Below, in pieces: positions 32,006 to 41,251 of a stretch of DNA of 45,805 nucleotides. Made by a program: the position numbers and the translations under genes. Numbering within the stretch: the first letter of the stretch is position 1; every line of letters starts with the position of its first letter. Below the pieces are notes generated by a model. That model saw only the letters and a program-made list of their open reading frames with translations, searched no databases and was not told the DNA's origin. The DNA is from Pseudomonadota bacterium (GTDB lineage Bacteria > Desulfobacterota > Desulfobulbia > Desulfobulbales > Desulfocapsaceae), in NCBI GenBank assembly GCA_030671085.1, contig DAOVAI010000003.1, positions 1-45,805 on the forward strand, given 5' to 3'.

Positions 32006-34477
32006 TTAACTGTTTTTTCCTTTTGCTTTGTTTTCCCGTTTTTTTCGCGGGGGAAATTCAAAGCTGATTTTTCCTGTCTGGTTCAGAAGAAGAAAGGCAT
32101 CAAAAGGTCTCTTCTTTTTGGAGATAAATCCGGTGATTAGCTCTGTCTTTCCCTCTGCCAGCAGTTGGTTGATATGTTGGGAGGTGATGGCCCGGGAGAG
32201 AATGACCTTACTGATTTGTAACCCCTTTTTCTTGTCGCCGTCAAGCATGGAGCCAGACATATAGGCGGCAGGCGTTTCAAAAACAGGAGTGTTATCCACC
32301 GGAGACAGCCCCAGAGGTTCGGTTTTTTTGATGGCCTCAATGTCTAAGTCGTCGATGGAGTCGGCAAAAAGAAAATCCACCTTGTTGTTCTTCAGGCGGA
32401 CAGAGGCGGTAAAGGGTTTTCCCCGTTTACTCCTGAAGTCACTAAACGGCCCCAGGGTCTCTCCTTGAATGAGACTGATGATTTCATCCTGACTCATTAT
32501 CCTGCCGCCCAGGATCTTACGCAGGCTGATCTTCTCATCTTCTGAGACAAAGGCAGTGGGGGTCTCATAAAAACGTATACTGTCAACAGGGCTGAAAGGA
32601 GCTTCCTTCTGGGTGGGCGCCTGTTCAAAATTGCGTATCTGGCTGATGATATGTCTGGTCAGTTCACGGATCTCATCCATGAACTGTTCACGGGTAAGCT
32701 TGCCGTGCAGGATCTGGTTGAGCTTGAATTCCCACTCGCCTGTCATCTGGGGTGAGGCCAGGACATCAATCTTTAGGGCCTCGAGCAGAGCAAGCAACTC
32801 AAAGGCCTTGCCGGTGGGAGTCAGTTCCTTGCCCTCCCGCACAATATATTTTTCCTTGAGCAGTTTCTCGATGATGGCGGCCCGGGTGGCTGGTGTTCCC
32901 AGGCCTCGCTCTTTCATGGCCTCGGCAAGTTCTTCATCGTCCACGAATTTGCCGGAGTTTTCCATGGCAGAGAGCAGGGTTGCCTCGTTAAAACGCGGTG
33001 GAGGCTTGGTTGCTGATTTTTCTTTTGCCACTTCCCGGCAGTGCACATCAGACCCTTTGGGGACAGGAGTGAGTAATTTGTCTGCTTCCTGCGCGTTGTT
33101 TCCCTGGTAAATGACCTTCCAGCCTGGATCAGTCTGGATTTTGCCTTCGGTGAGAAACGTCTCGTCGCTTACCAGAGAGAGTCGTTTGGTGTTGAGATAT
33201 CTGGCAGGAGGAAAGAAGACGGCCAAAAACCGTTGCACCACCATGGTGTATATCTTCTGCTCCGGCTCACTGAGAGAGGCGGGCAGTTTGTCGGTGGGGA
33301 TAATGGCGTGATGGTCTGATATCTTTTTGTTGTCAAAGTTCCGTTTGTCTTTTTTGATGTATCCCTGTTCCAGCGCGGTGCGTGCATGAGCGCCCAGCTG
33401 CCATCCCTGCTGCTGCTTCACAGTATTCTTCACGATCTTCAGGTAATCTTCAGGCAGATGGCGGCTGTCGGTTCTTGGGTAGGTCAGGACCTTATGACGT
33501 TCATACAGGGCCTGAGCCAGCCCCAAGGTGTTCTTGGCAGAGAAGCCAAAACGGTTGTTGGCCTCCCGCTGCAGAGAGGTGAGGTCATAGAGCTGGGGGG
33601 AGCGCTGGCTCGACTTTTTGCTGGTTTCAGAGACGAGCGCCGGCTTGCCGGTACACTTTTCAACCAGATCATCACCATTCTTCTCATCCCATATTCTATC
33701 GGCGCGACCATGCTCATTTTGTGGATCTTTTTTCCATTCCGGATCGATCCACTTGCCAATGTAGCTGTTGTTGTCAAAGGTAAAGGTTGCCTGCAGGGTA
33801 AAAAAGTCACGCGGTTTAAAGGCGAGACGTACCTGTTCCCGTTTGACGAGCATGGAGAGGGTGGGGGTCTGTACCCTGCCGCAGGAGGTAAGGAAAAATC
33901 CACCCTTCCTGGAGTTGAATCCGGTAAGGGCACGGGTGGCATTGAGACCAATGAGCCAGTCGGACTCCGAGCGACAGAGAGCCGCATCTTCTAAGAGCTG
34001 CATCTCATCATTTTCGCGCAGGTGGGCAAATCCTTCCTTGATGGCATCTTTGGTCATGGACTGCAGCCACAGTCGTTTGAAACTCTTTTTGGCAACAGAA
34101 CTGTTCCACACATAGCGCAGGATATATTTGAAGATCAGCTCGCCTTCACGGCCTGCATCACAGGCATTGATCACTTCCCTGACATCTTTGCGGCGGATGA
34201 GCTTCTGCAGGGCGTTCAGCTGTCCCTTGGTGTTGGAGAGTCCTTTTAAGGGGAACTCTTCCGGGATGATGGGCAGGTTCTCCAGTGTCCAGCTCTTATA
34301 TTTAGGATCCATCTCCTCAGGATACTGGATGGCCACCAGATGTCCTATGGCGTAGGAGACAATGTAGCGGTCACTTTCAAAATGCGTCTTGGTTTTGCTG
34401 AATTTACCGGGCAGGGCCTTTGTCAGGTCGGCTGCCACACTGGGCTTTTCCGCAATAATGAGGGTTTTGCTTGTCAT
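32006..34477 (-). CDS. topB: DNA topoisomerase III (type IA)
   Basis: The ATG at 34477 (MTSKTLIIAEKPSVA, with AGGA upstream) is preferred; it lies 1 nt after the hydrolase stop. The Toprim domain shows EKPSVAADL and the acidic NACDAGREGELIF. The catalytic tyrosine region is VLTYPRTDSRHLPEDY, and GLGTPATRAAIIEKL is the conserved type IA block. Two C-terminal topoisomerase repeats follow (around 640-710 and 730-810), each beginning FYETPTAF or VFETPAAY, before a lysine-rich tail. The 823-residue enzyme relaxes and decatenates single-strand-containing DNA. It is intact and of normal length. Confidence 0.96.
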   Translation of the reverse strand: MTSKTLIIAEKPSVAADLTKALPGKFSKTKTHFESDRYIVSYAIGHLVAIQYPEEMDPKYKSWTLENLPIIPEEFPLKGLSNTKGQLNALQKLIRRKDVREVINACDAGREGELIFKYILRYVWNSSVAKKSFKRLWLQSMTKDAIKEGFAHLRENDEMQLLEDAALCRSESDWLIGLNATRALTGFNSRKGGFFLTSCGRVQTPTLSMLVKREQVRLAFKPRDFFTLQATFTFDNNSYIGKWIDPEWKKDPQNEHGRADRIWDEKNGDDLVEKCTGKPALVSETSKKSSQRSPQLYDLTSLQREANNRFGFSAKNTLGLAQALYERHKVLTYPRTDSRHLPEDYLKIVKNTVKQQQGWQLGAHARTALEQGYIKKDKRNFDNKKISDHHAIIPTDKLPASLSEPEQKIYTMVVQRFLAVFFPPARYLNTKRLSLVSDETFLTEGKIQTDPGWKVIYQGNNAQEADKLLTPVPKGSDVHCREVAKEKSATKPPPRFNEATLLSAMENSGKFVDDEELAEAMKERGLGTPATRAAIIEKLLKEKYIVREGKELTPTGKAFELLALLEALKIDVLASPQMTGEWEFKLNQILHGKLTREQFMDEIRELTRHIISQIRNFEQAPTQKEAPFSPVDSIRFYETPTAFVSEDEKISLRKILGGRIMSQDEIISLIQGETLGPFSDFRSKRGKPFTASVRLKNNKVDFLFADSIDDLDIEAIKKTEPLGLSPVDNTPVFETPAAYMSGSMLDGDKKKGLQISKVILSRAITSQHINQLLAEGKTELITGFISKKKRPFDAFLLLNQTGKISFEFPPRKKRENKAKGKNS

Positions 34478-34478
34478 C

Positions 34479-35078
34479 TTATCCTGTAATGGTTTGGGCA
34501 AAATTCAACAGCGACTCATGCCAGAGTTCGGGTTGTTCCAGGTAACAGGGGTGCTTGGCCCCTGCAAAAACTATGAGTTTGGAACCGGAGATTGACGCAT
34601 GGAGGAGAGCAGCGTTGGCCGGATCAGAGATCTGATCGTTTTCGCCCCATAGAATAAGGGTGGAGGACGGCAGTTCAGCAAGGCGATCCCTGTTTTCGTC
34701 GATCCCGACGGAACCGATGAGAACCAGGCCGGACACTCTCTCAGGATGGTCAAGACTATATTCCAGGCTGATCTTTCCACCCATGGAAGGGCCGACCACA
34801 ATGGCCTTATTTATGTTCGCTGAGTTCATCACTCCATTGATGACTTTTTCAGGTGTCAGTGGGGCCTCAGCGCTCTTGCCAAAGCCTGGCAGATCCAGAG
34901 CAACCGCGAAAAAACCCGCATCTGCCAGTTTCTCGAGCGTTCCCAGTTCCTTCCACGTCTCTGCCTGAAAGGCCTTTCCGTGCAGCAACAGGATGGGAGG
35001 TCGGGAAGTGTCTCCAGCCTGCAGGGTATTGATGCTGTGACCGTCTATCTCGACAATTTTCTTTTGAATGGTTTGCAT
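34479..35078 (-). CDS. Alpha/beta hydrolase, ABHD14-like
   Basis: The 199-residue protein has a compact alpha/beta hydrolase fold with the oxyanion segment LLLHGKAFQAETW and the nucleophile elbow GPSMGGKIS (serine). A late aspartate lies in GENDQISDP and a histidine in AKHPCYLEQPE. The short lid-less layout and the HPCYLEQPE ending are close to the ABHD14/CIB group. The catalytic triad looks complete; the substrate is unknown. It ends 1 nt before the topB start, so the two are probably translated from one message. The leader has only a weak ribosome-binding site. Confidence 0.85.
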   Translation of the reverse strand: MQTIQKKIVEIDGHSINTLQAGDTSRPPILLLHGKAFQAETWKELGTLEKLADAGFFAVALDLPGFGKSAEAPLTPEKVINGVMNSANINKAIVVGPSMGGKISLEYSLDHPERVSGLVLIGSVGIDENRDRLAELPSSTLILWGENDQISDPANAALLHASISGSKLIVFAGAKHPCYLEQPELWHESLLNFAQTITG

Positions 35079-35582
35079 AATTACTCAATAGGCAAAGACT
35101 GTTTGCAGGAGGGAGGGTCGAGTTTTGAAGGTTTTTTACTTCTGCAGTTCGACATTCCCTGTTCGATATTCGACATTTTCCATAGCAGGGAGAAGAAAAT
35201 TGTTTTTTTGGGGGTGATTCCCCCCCACTCCCGGCAAAGTTCCAGATGTTCTATTAGTCCCTTTCCGGTTTGTCAATCGCTAATTGTGCTCTTTTTTTTT
35301 TATTGACGGAAAAAAGCGGTGGTGTGTTCTCTTTTTAACTCCCTGGATTTTTGTAATTATTGCTGCAGGAGGGAGGCGAGGAAAAAATGTTTACAACAAT
35401 TCGAGATGGTGCGCTGGGAAAATCTCTTTCTTGGTCATAGTCTTTCCAGAAAATCCGGGAGCATCGTAATTGGTGGGAACAGGTTGCTTTAGGTGGCGGC
35501 ATACTATAAGTAACTAAGTAACCTGTTGTTCCAGTGTGTATTCATGAGAGGCGGGATTAGGCAGACTTTTGTAATCCCTTTC
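35079..35582. other. Intergenic region without a gene
   Basis: This stretch lies between the divergent hydrolase gene (-) and the tRNA promoter (+). It holds copy B of the dispersed repeat, poly-T and poly-C tracts around 35200-35230, and a T-rich run near 35290. Small ORFs here have no recognisable features. No convincing riboswitch or ncRNA structure was seen by eye. Confidence 0.5.
35131..35180. repeat. Dispersed intergenic repeat, copy B
   Basis: The 50-bp stretch ACTTCTGCAGTTCGACATTC...TTCGATATTCGACATT is closely similar to 29295-29343. It is also intergenic, just upstream of the hydrolase gene. Confidence 0.65.
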
Positions 35583-35611
35583 TTGACAGGCAACTGTTTC
35601 TGTGGTTTATT
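35583..35611 (+). promoter_or_regulatory. Sigma70 promoter for tRNA-Gly (and possibly the rimP operon)
   Basis: TTGACA, a 17-bp spacer and TTTATT (4 of 6) lie about 22 bp upstream of the tRNA 5' end. No second promoter of similar quality is seen before rimP. Confidence 0.65.
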
Positions 35612-35633
35612 GTTAAATTGGCACGGGATACAG

Positions 35634-35708
35634 GCGGGTGTAGCTCAGTGGTAGAGTACAAGCTTCCCAAGCTTGGTGTCGCGAGTTCAAATCTCGTCGC
35701 CCGCTCCA
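35634..35708 (+). tRNA. tRNA-Gly (anticodon CCC)
   Basis: A complete 75-nt cloverleaf with encoded CCA. The acceptor arms are GCGGGTG and CGCCCGC with one G-U pair. The anticodon arm CAAGC-TTCCCAA-GCTTG gives anticodon CCC, and the T arm GCGAG-TTCAAAT-CTCGT is normal. The D arm reads TAGCTCAGTGGTAGAG. It occupies the position that metY (tRNA-fMet) has ahead of rimP-nusA in Escherichia coli. Confidence 0.97.
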
Positions 35709-35775
35709 GTGTTGATGGGTTCAGTTCCCCCTGTCAATGCCATACCACAACCCTGCGGGGGAGGTGGCTTTGAAA

Positions 35776-35798
35776 GTGGGCTCTGCCCGCTTTTTTTT
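35776..35798 (+). terminator. Intrinsic terminator after the tRNA
   Basis: GTGGGC-TCT-GCCCGC (6 bp with one G-U pair) is followed by eight T residues. It would end the tRNA transcript or attenuate read-through into rimP, which begins about 45 nt later. Confidence 0.75.
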
Positions 35799-35841
35799 AT
35801 GCCTGTTTCCAGGAGACAGGAATAATGAGTATGGGGAGTCC

Positions 35842-36297
35842 ATGAGTGATTTTGTGACAGAAAGGATTCGTGATTTTGTGGAAAGCCTTCTCCCTTCCAT
35901 GGGGCTGGAGTTGGTGGAAATACAGTATCGCCAGGAAAACCAGGGCTGGGTGCTGCGCCTGTTTATTGACGGGCCGGAGGGCGTTACCATAGACCACTGT
36001 ACCAAGGTGAGCCGGGAAATGAGTGATTTTCTGGATGTTGAGGATCTGATCAATCATGCCTACAGCCTGGAGGTTTCATCCCCAGGTCTTGAGCGTCCAT
36101 TACGTAATAAGGCTGATTTTCAACGCTTTGCTGGGAAAAAGGCTCGGATTAAGTTGCGGGACGTCGTTGCAGAACAGAAGGTGTTCATTGGATTGATAGG
36201 TGCCTCGGATGACGAGGGAATCGAGTTGCTTTTGGAAGACGGAACAAAGAGACGTTTTCTCATGGAGCAGATACGGAAGGCCAGGCTGAGTCTGTAA
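35842..36297 (+). CDS. rimP: Ribosome maturation factor RimP
   Basis: The ATG at 35842 (MSDFVTERIRDF) with GGGGAG upstream gives 151 residues, the usual size; the ORF-track start reads through the terminator and is rejected. Family blocks are LGLELVEIQYRQ-like (GLELVEIQYRQE), LRLFIDGPEGVTIDHC, and YSLEVSSPGLERPL. RimP assists maturation of the 30S subunit. It opens the rimP-nusA-ylxR-infB-rbfA-nrnA-truB-rpsO-pnp cluster, an order conserved across bacteria. Confidence 0.96.
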   Translation: MSDFVTERIRDFVESLLPSMGLELVEIQYRQENQGWVLRLFIDGPEGVTIDHCTKVSREMSDFLDVEDLINHAYSLEVSSPGLERPLRNKADFQRFAGKKARIKLRDVVAEQKVFIGLIGASDDEGIELLLEDGTKRRFLMEQIRKARLSL

Positions 36298-36391
36298 AAG
36301 GTAATCCTGGTTGCGAACAGAATATATTATATAGATAAACCAAAAATGGTCTTAACCTCTTTCTCAGGAGTGAGGACTGTTTTTATGGGGA

Positions 36392-37894
36392 ATGAGCATG
36401 CTATCGGATTTAAAACGCATCATCGATCAGATCTGCAGGGATCGTGGTTTTGATAAAAAGCTTCTGATTGAGGCCATTGAAGAGGCAGTACAGTCGGCAG
36501 CCCAAAAGAAGCTCGGTTCCAGGCGGGAGATCGAGGTGCGCTATAACGAAGAGTTCGGTGAGGTCGAGGTCTTTCAGTTTCGCACCGTGGTTGAGGAAGT
36601 GAAAGACGAACAGACTGAGATTGGAGTTGTTGAAGCGAAACTTCTCGACCCCGAGGTACAGCTCGAAGATGAGCTTGGCGAGAAAATGGAAAACATCGAG
36701 GAGCTTGGGCGTATTGCTGCCCAGTCCGCCAAGCAGGTCATCATCCATAAGATGAAGGATGCTGAGCGCGAAGTTATCTACGAGATGTTCAAAGATCGTA
36801 AAGGCGAGATTGTCGGCGGCATTGTCCAGCGTTTTGAACGAGGGAATATGATTGTCAACCTTGGCCGCACTGATGCCATTTTGCCTAAGGATCAGCAGAT
36901 CCCCAAACGTTCTTTTAAACAGGGGGATCGAATCAGGGCTTACCTCCTTGATGTCCGCCAGAACAGCAGGGATTCGCAGATTCTCCTGTCACGCACCAAT
37001 GATGATTTCCTGGCCAAACTTTTTACCATGGAAGTTCCGGAGATCGCAGAAGGGATCGTCAAAATCATGGGAGTCAGCCGCGAACCCGGATTCAGGGCCA
37101 AGATAGCCGTAAGCTCAATCGAGACCGATGTCGATCCGGTGGGAGCCTGTGTCGGCATGAAAGGATCCCGGGTGCAAAATGTTGTTCAGGAACTTCAGGG
37201 GGAACGCATTGATATTGTTCCCTGGAGTCCTGATCCTGCAAAATATGTGTATAATGCCCTGGCGCCTGCCCATGTATCAATGGTTATGGTCGATGAAGAA
37301 GAGCATTCTCTTTTTGTTGTTGTGCCCAATGATCAGCTCTCATTGGCCATTGGTCGTCAGGGACAAAATGTTCGTCTGGCCTCAAGGCTTCTTGGCTGGC
37401 GTATTGACGTGAAGAGTGAGCAGCGATATGCTAATCTGGAGGATCCCGCTTATCAGGCACTTCTGAGCATCAAAGGAGTGGAAGAGGCCCTGGCCGATCA
37501 GTTTTTAGCCCGTGGTTTTTTCTCCATTGAAAAACTGGCGGCAGCCACTGTCGAGGAATTGACTGTCATTCGGGCCATTGATGATGAGCAGGCCGAGTAT
37601 CTGATTGAAACGGCCAAGACGATGGTGGCAGAAGGTGTGGGGATAACAGAAACTGATGCTGCCCTGGAGACAGATGAGAGTGTCCGGGACGAAGAGATAA
37701 GTGATGAAAACCAGGATGTTGCAGAAGGTGTGGAAACTGCAGATGACACTGATGCTGTCCCGGAGACAGATGAAAGCCTCCAGGACGAAGAAGTAAGTAA
37801 CGAGACCCCGGAGATCGAAGAAGAGGTTGAGAGTAGCGAAGTCGATTCTGCCCCCGAAGAGGAACAATCCGAAGGGGATGAACAAACCAAGTAA
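36392..37894 (+). CDS. nusA: Transcription termination/antitermination factor NusA
   Basis: NusA binds RNA polymerase and nascent RNA and governs pausing, termination and antitermination. The N-terminal domain (DLKRIIDQICRDRGFDKKLLIEAIEEA) is followed by S1 (GEIVGGIVQRFERGNMIVNLG). Two KH domains come next (GACVGMKGSRVQNVVQEL and AIGRQGQNVRLASRL), then one helix-hairpin segment (about 355-420). The 500-residue length exceeds the family norm because of an acidic tail containing a repeated TDAxxETDES...DEEISxE unit. The start is ATG 36392 or, with better spacing from GGGG, ATG 36398. The ylxR start overlaps its 3' end. Confidence 0.96.
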   Translation: MSMLSDLKRIIDQICRDRGFDKKLLIEAIEEAVQSAAQKKLGSRREIEVRYNEEFGEVEVFQFRTVVEEVKDEQTEIGVVEAKLLDPEVQLEDELGEKMENIEELGRIAAQSAKQVIIHKMKDAEREVIYEMFKDRKGEIVGGIVQRFERGNMIVNLGRTDAILPKDQQIPKRSFKQGDRIRAYLLDVRQNSRDSQILLSRTNDDFLAKLFTMEVPEIAEGIVKIMGVSREPGFRAKIAVSSIETDVDPVGACVGMKGSRVQNVVQELQGERIDIVPWSPDPAKYVYNALAPAHVSMVMVDEEEHSLFVVVPNDQLSLAIGRQGQNVRLASRLLGWRIDVKSEQRYANLEDPAYQALLSIKGVEEALADQFLARGFFSIEKLAAATVEELTVIRAIDDEQAEYLIETAKTMVAEGVGITETDAALETDESVRDEEISDENQDVAEGVETADDTDAVPETDESLQDEEVSNETPEIEEEVESSEVDSAPEEEQSEGDEQTK

Positions 37895-38111
37895 GAATAG
37901 GCCGGTTCGGACCTGTGTTATCTGTCGCAGGCAGTTTGATAAGTGTGTGTTGCAGCGATTTGTCTGGGAATGCAAGACAGAGACATTGGTAGCGGACAGG
38001 ACACAGGTCATGCCAGGAAGAGGGGCCTACTGTTGCTTTGAAAAAGCGTGCAGTCAGCGTTTTCTGACCCGAAAATGGGGATGGAAAAGGGCCTTTCGCC
38101 TGAAAAAATAG
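37878..38111 (+). CDS. ylxR: YlxR-family (DUF448) RNA-binding protein
   Basis: The ATG at 37878 inside the end of nusA (GAAGGGG just upstream) gives 77 residues. The DUF448 signature is present: RPVRTCVICRRQF near the N-terminus and PGRGAYCCFEKAC with RAFRLKK at the end. YlxR is nearly always encoded between nusA and infB and is thought to bind nucleic acid; a nucleoid-associated or RNase P-related role has been proposed. It overlaps nusA by 17 nt, which implies coupling. Confidence 0.93.
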   Translation: MNKPSKNRPVRTCVICRRQFDKCVLQRFVWECKTETLVADRTQVMPGRGAYCCFEKACSQRFLTRKWGWKRAFRLKK

Positions 38112-38185
38112 AATTTGCGTAATTTGTTTTTTATAAACGAAAACGGGAATACAACACTGTAGAGCAGGACAGACAGGAGTAGGGA

Positions 38186-40831
38186 ATGAGCAGGGTGAGG
38201 ATTTATGAACTGGCCAAAGAGGCCGGTATGGCTAGTAAGGTTTTGGCCGATAAACTGATTGAGCAGGGGTATGACATCAAGGGTCATAGTTCAACGGTTG
38301 ATGAAGAAACGGCTGACAAGATCCGTTCCACAGTATTGCAGAGTTCCGAGTCTGAACTGGTAGAAAAAAGAATTGATGCCGAAGTCGGAGGGACTACGGT
38401 GATTCGTCGGCGAGCCACCACCATCATTCGTCGTCGCCCGAAGCAGGTTCCTGAAGAGGAAGTTCAAGAGGAACAGGAGAGTGTAGAAGAGGTGCAGGCT
38501 GCTGCGGAGCCGGTTGCAAAACTGGAGGAGAAGGTCGAAGAGGTTGCGGTTGAAGAGCAACCTGTCCCGCAAGAGGTCGAAGCAGAAGCTGAAGAGGTGG
38601 AGCAGAAGGAAGAAGCTGCTGCAAAAATAGAAAAAGAAAAGGCACCTGTTCAGGCAAAACCTGCCCGCAAGGGAATTGCGAAGGTTATTGGAACCATTGA
38701 GATTCCAAAGGAAGAGCCCAGGCGTGCTCCGGTGCGTAAAAAGAGTGGTCGTCCACCTGCCGGCAGACCAGCAAGCCAGTTCAGGGCTCCCAGTGCAGGC
38801 GGAGCACCAGCTGCAGAAGAGCCAGGCCGAGGGAAAAAGAAAGGAAAACGTCCCGCCCAGGCAGAAGCTGATTCTCAGAAAAAGGCAGGCAAGGGCGGTT
38901 GGAAAAGTGGAAAAAAAGACCGCAAGAATATGCGGGTAACCCGTTTTGGCGATGATTACGATCGTTTTCCCAAGCGGGGAAAAAAGGGCAGAGGAAAGGC
39001 CAAGAAAGTTACCCAGCCTGCGGCTGAGATGAAGGCCATCAAGAAACGGATCAAGGTTGCTGAGACCATCAGTGTTGGTGATCTGGCCCATCGAATGAGA
39101 GTGAAGGGCAATGAAATTATAGCCAAGCTCATGGGACTAGGCATCATGGCCACCCTGAATCAGGCACTGGATGTGGATACAGCCACGCTGGTAGCTGCCG
39201 ACTTTGGGTATGAGGTGGAGCAGGGCTTTACCGAAGAGATAGGAGTTCAGGAGCTCATCAAGAAGGAAGAAGGTGGAGAAGCCGTGTCAAGACCGCCTGT
39301 TGTAACTGTTATGGGCCATGTTGACCACGGAAAGACCTCCATCCTTGATGCCATTCGTAAGACAGATGTGGCAGAAGGAGAGGCCGGAGGGATTACCCAG
39401 CATATCGGTGCGTACCATGTCAGTTCCAGCGCCGGTGATGTGACCTTTGTCGATACTCCTGGTCATGCTGCTTTTACCGAGATGCGCTCTCGTGGTGCCC
39501 AGATTACCGATCTTATTATTTTGGTAGTGGCGGCTGATGATGGAGTCATGGATCAGACCCGTGAGGCCATTCACCATGCCCAGGCTGCAGAGGTACCAAT
39601 TATTGTAGCAGTGAACAAGATTGACAAGGATAATGCGGATCCGGAACGGGTGAAAAGAGAGCTGGCAGAGCTGGATCTGGCCCCTGAGGAATGGGGTGGA
39701 CAGACAATTTATTGCGAGATGTCAGCTAAGCAAAATATCGGTATCGATAAGCTCCTGGAGAATATTGAACTCATGGCCGAGATGATGGAACTGAAGGCCG
39801 ATCCTGAGCGAAAGGCCCGGGGACGAGTCGTTGAGGCCAAGCTTGATAAGGGGCGTGGTGCAGTGGCCACTATCCTGGTTCAGGAAGGAACGCTGAGGAC
39901 AGGCGATCACTTTGTTGTCGGTCAGTTCAGCGGAAAGGTCAGGGCCTTGCTCAATGACAAGAATAAGCCGATCAAAAGTGCAAAACCCTCTATTCCCGTT
40001 GAGGTACAAGGCTTGACTGGCGTTCCCTCAGCCGGTGACGAGTTCATCGTGGTTACCGATGAGAAGATGGCCAAAAGCGTGTCCCAGGCACGGGCATTGA
40101 AGTCCCGTGAGAGTGAACTTGCAGCAAATACCAAAGTTTCTCTTGATAAACTCTTTGAACAGATGAGCGAGGGAGAGGCGCAGGAGCTGCGGATTGTACT
40201 GAGAGCCGATGTTCAGGGTACTCTGGAGGCCTTTGGCAAGGCAGCGGAAAAACTCTCCACCGATGAGGTGAAGGTACGGATTCTCCATGAAGGGACCGGG
40301 ACTATTACCGATTCTGATATCCTCCTTGCTTCAGCATCTGATGCCATTATTATCGGTTTTAATGTTCGTCCTTCGACCAAGGTCAAAGAGCTGGCAACGA
40401 AGGAACATGTAGATGTTCGTTCCTACGATGTTATCTACCATGCCCTTGATGATATCAGAAAGGCCATGGTTGGTATGCTTGAGCCCACCTTTGAAGAGGA
40501 AGTGATCGGCAGTGCCGAGGTTCGGGATATCTTCCGCGCACCCAAGGTCGGGACCATTGCCGGTTGTTCTATTGTCGACGGCAAGATATTGCGCAATTCT
40601 TCAGCGCGTGTTCTTCGGGAGGGTGTTGTGGTATACACCGGCAAGATAGGCTCTCTCAGGCGTTTTAAAGATGATGTCAAAGAGGTCCTGTCCGGCTATG
40701 AATGCGGTATTACCATTGAGAATTTTAATGATATAAAAGTAGGCGACACCTTGGAAGCCTTTGTCATGAACGAGGTGGAGGCAACTCTTGGTGCCACCCG
40801 ACAGGAAAAGGAATCAGGGGGCGACGAGTAG
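38186..40831 (+). CDS. infB: Translation initiation factor IF-2
   Basis: The 881-residue GTPase brings initiator tRNA to the 30S subunit. It starts with the IF2_N helix ([33 protein letters not shown]). A long Glu/Val/Ala- and Lys/Gly-rich low-complexity linker follows (about 70-270), then a second IF2_N-like segment. The G domain has [24 protein letters not shown] and a later SAK. Domains II-IV follow, with the [10 protein letters not shown] and [11 protein letters not shown] blocks. AGGAG precedes the ATG at good spacing. It is intact. Confidence 0.98.
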   Translation: MSRVRIYELAKEAGMASKVLADKLIEQGYDIKGHSSTVDEETADKIRSTVLQSSESELVEKRIDAEVGGTTVIRRRATTIIRRRPKQVPEEEVQEEQESVEEVQAAAEPVAKLEEKVEEVAVEEQPVPQEVEAEAEEVEQKEEAAAKIEKEKAPVQAKPARKGIAKVIGTIEIPKEEPRRAPVRKKSGRPPAGRPASQFRAPSAGGAPAAEEPGRGKKKGKRPAQAEADSQKKAGKGGWKSGKKDRKNMRVTRFGDDYDRFPKRGKKGRGKAKKVTQPAAEMKAIKKRIKVAETISVGDLAHRMRVKGNEIIAKLMGLGIMATLNQALDVDTATLVAADFGYEVEQGFTEEIGVQELIKKEEGGEAVSRPPVVTVMGHVDHGKTSILDAIRKTDVAEGEAGGITQHIGAYHVSSSAGDVTFVDTPGHAAFTEMRSRGAQITDLIILVVAADDGVMDQTREAIHHAQAAEVPIIVAVNKIDKDNADPERVKRELAELDLAPEEWGGQTIYCEMSAKQNIGIDKLLENIELMAEMMELKADPERKARGRVVEAKLDKGRGAVATILVQEGTLRTGDHFVVGQFSGKVRALLNDKNKPIKSAKPSIPVEVQGLTGVPSAGDEFIVVTDEKMAKSVSQARALKSRESELAANTKVSLDKLFEQMSEGEAQELRIVLRADVQGTLEAFGKAAEKLSTDEVKVRILHEGTGTITDSDILLASASDAIIIGFNVRPSTKVKELATKEHVDVRSYDVIYHALDDIRKAMVGMLEPTFEEEVIGSAEVRDIFRAPKVGTIAGCSIVDGKILRNSSARVLREGVVVYTGKIGSLRRFKDDVKEVLSGYECGITIENFNDIKVGDTLEAFVMNEVEATLGATRQEKESGGDE

Positions 40832-40837
40832 GACTGT

Positions 40838-41251
40838 ATGTGGGATCCAAAAGAGACTATTGAGTCCGTCGGCCTTGGTAAACAAGACCGAAAACGGTCT
40901 ACACGGGTGGCAGATGCCATCCGGATAGAACTGTCCGTCCTTTTTCTGCAGAAGGTGCGGGATCAAAAGTTGAGTGATGTGACGGTCTCAGGCGTTACGG
41001 TAACGGATGATCTGAAAAGCGCCCGCATCATGTATACGGTTCCCGGCAGCGAAAAACAGCGTAAAAAAGTTGCTGAGGCACTGAAGCGGGCAACCGGTTT
41101 TGTGAGGAGTCATCTGGCCCATGTGCTGAACATGCGCTACACCCCTTCACTGAAATTCATCTATGATGAAAAAGCAGAGAAGGTGGAAGAGATGGAGCGA
41201 CTTTTTCAGGAAATTGCCACTGAGAGGAACAAGAATGAAGGAGATTCCTGA
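40838..41251 (+). CDS. rbfA: Ribosome-binding factor A
   Basis: The 137-residue protein begins 6 nt after infB. The KH-like RbfA fold shows [48 protein letters not shown] and [22 protein letters not shown]. It binds the 30S subunit near helix 1 of 16S rRNA during late maturation and cold adaptation. Its 3' end overlaps the nrnA start by 17 nt. Confidence 0.96.
   Translation: MWDPKETIESVGLGKQDRKRSTRVADAIRIELSVLFLQKVRDQKLSDVTVSGVTVTDDLKSARIMYTVPGSEKQRKKVAEALKRATGFVRSHLAHVLNMRYTPSLKFIYDEKAEKVEEMERLFQEIATERNKNEGDS

Noticed and set aside
35205-35235. T-run followed by GGGGGTGATTCCCCC as a terminator
   Set aside because: The T-run precedes the hairpin on the plus strand and becomes an A-run after it on the minus strand, so it is in the wrong place for termination in either direction.
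38291-39091. 266-residue minus-strand ORF over infB
   Set aside because: Complement of the low-complexity Glu/Lys-rich IF-2 linker, giving Leu/Phe/Ser-rich nonsense.
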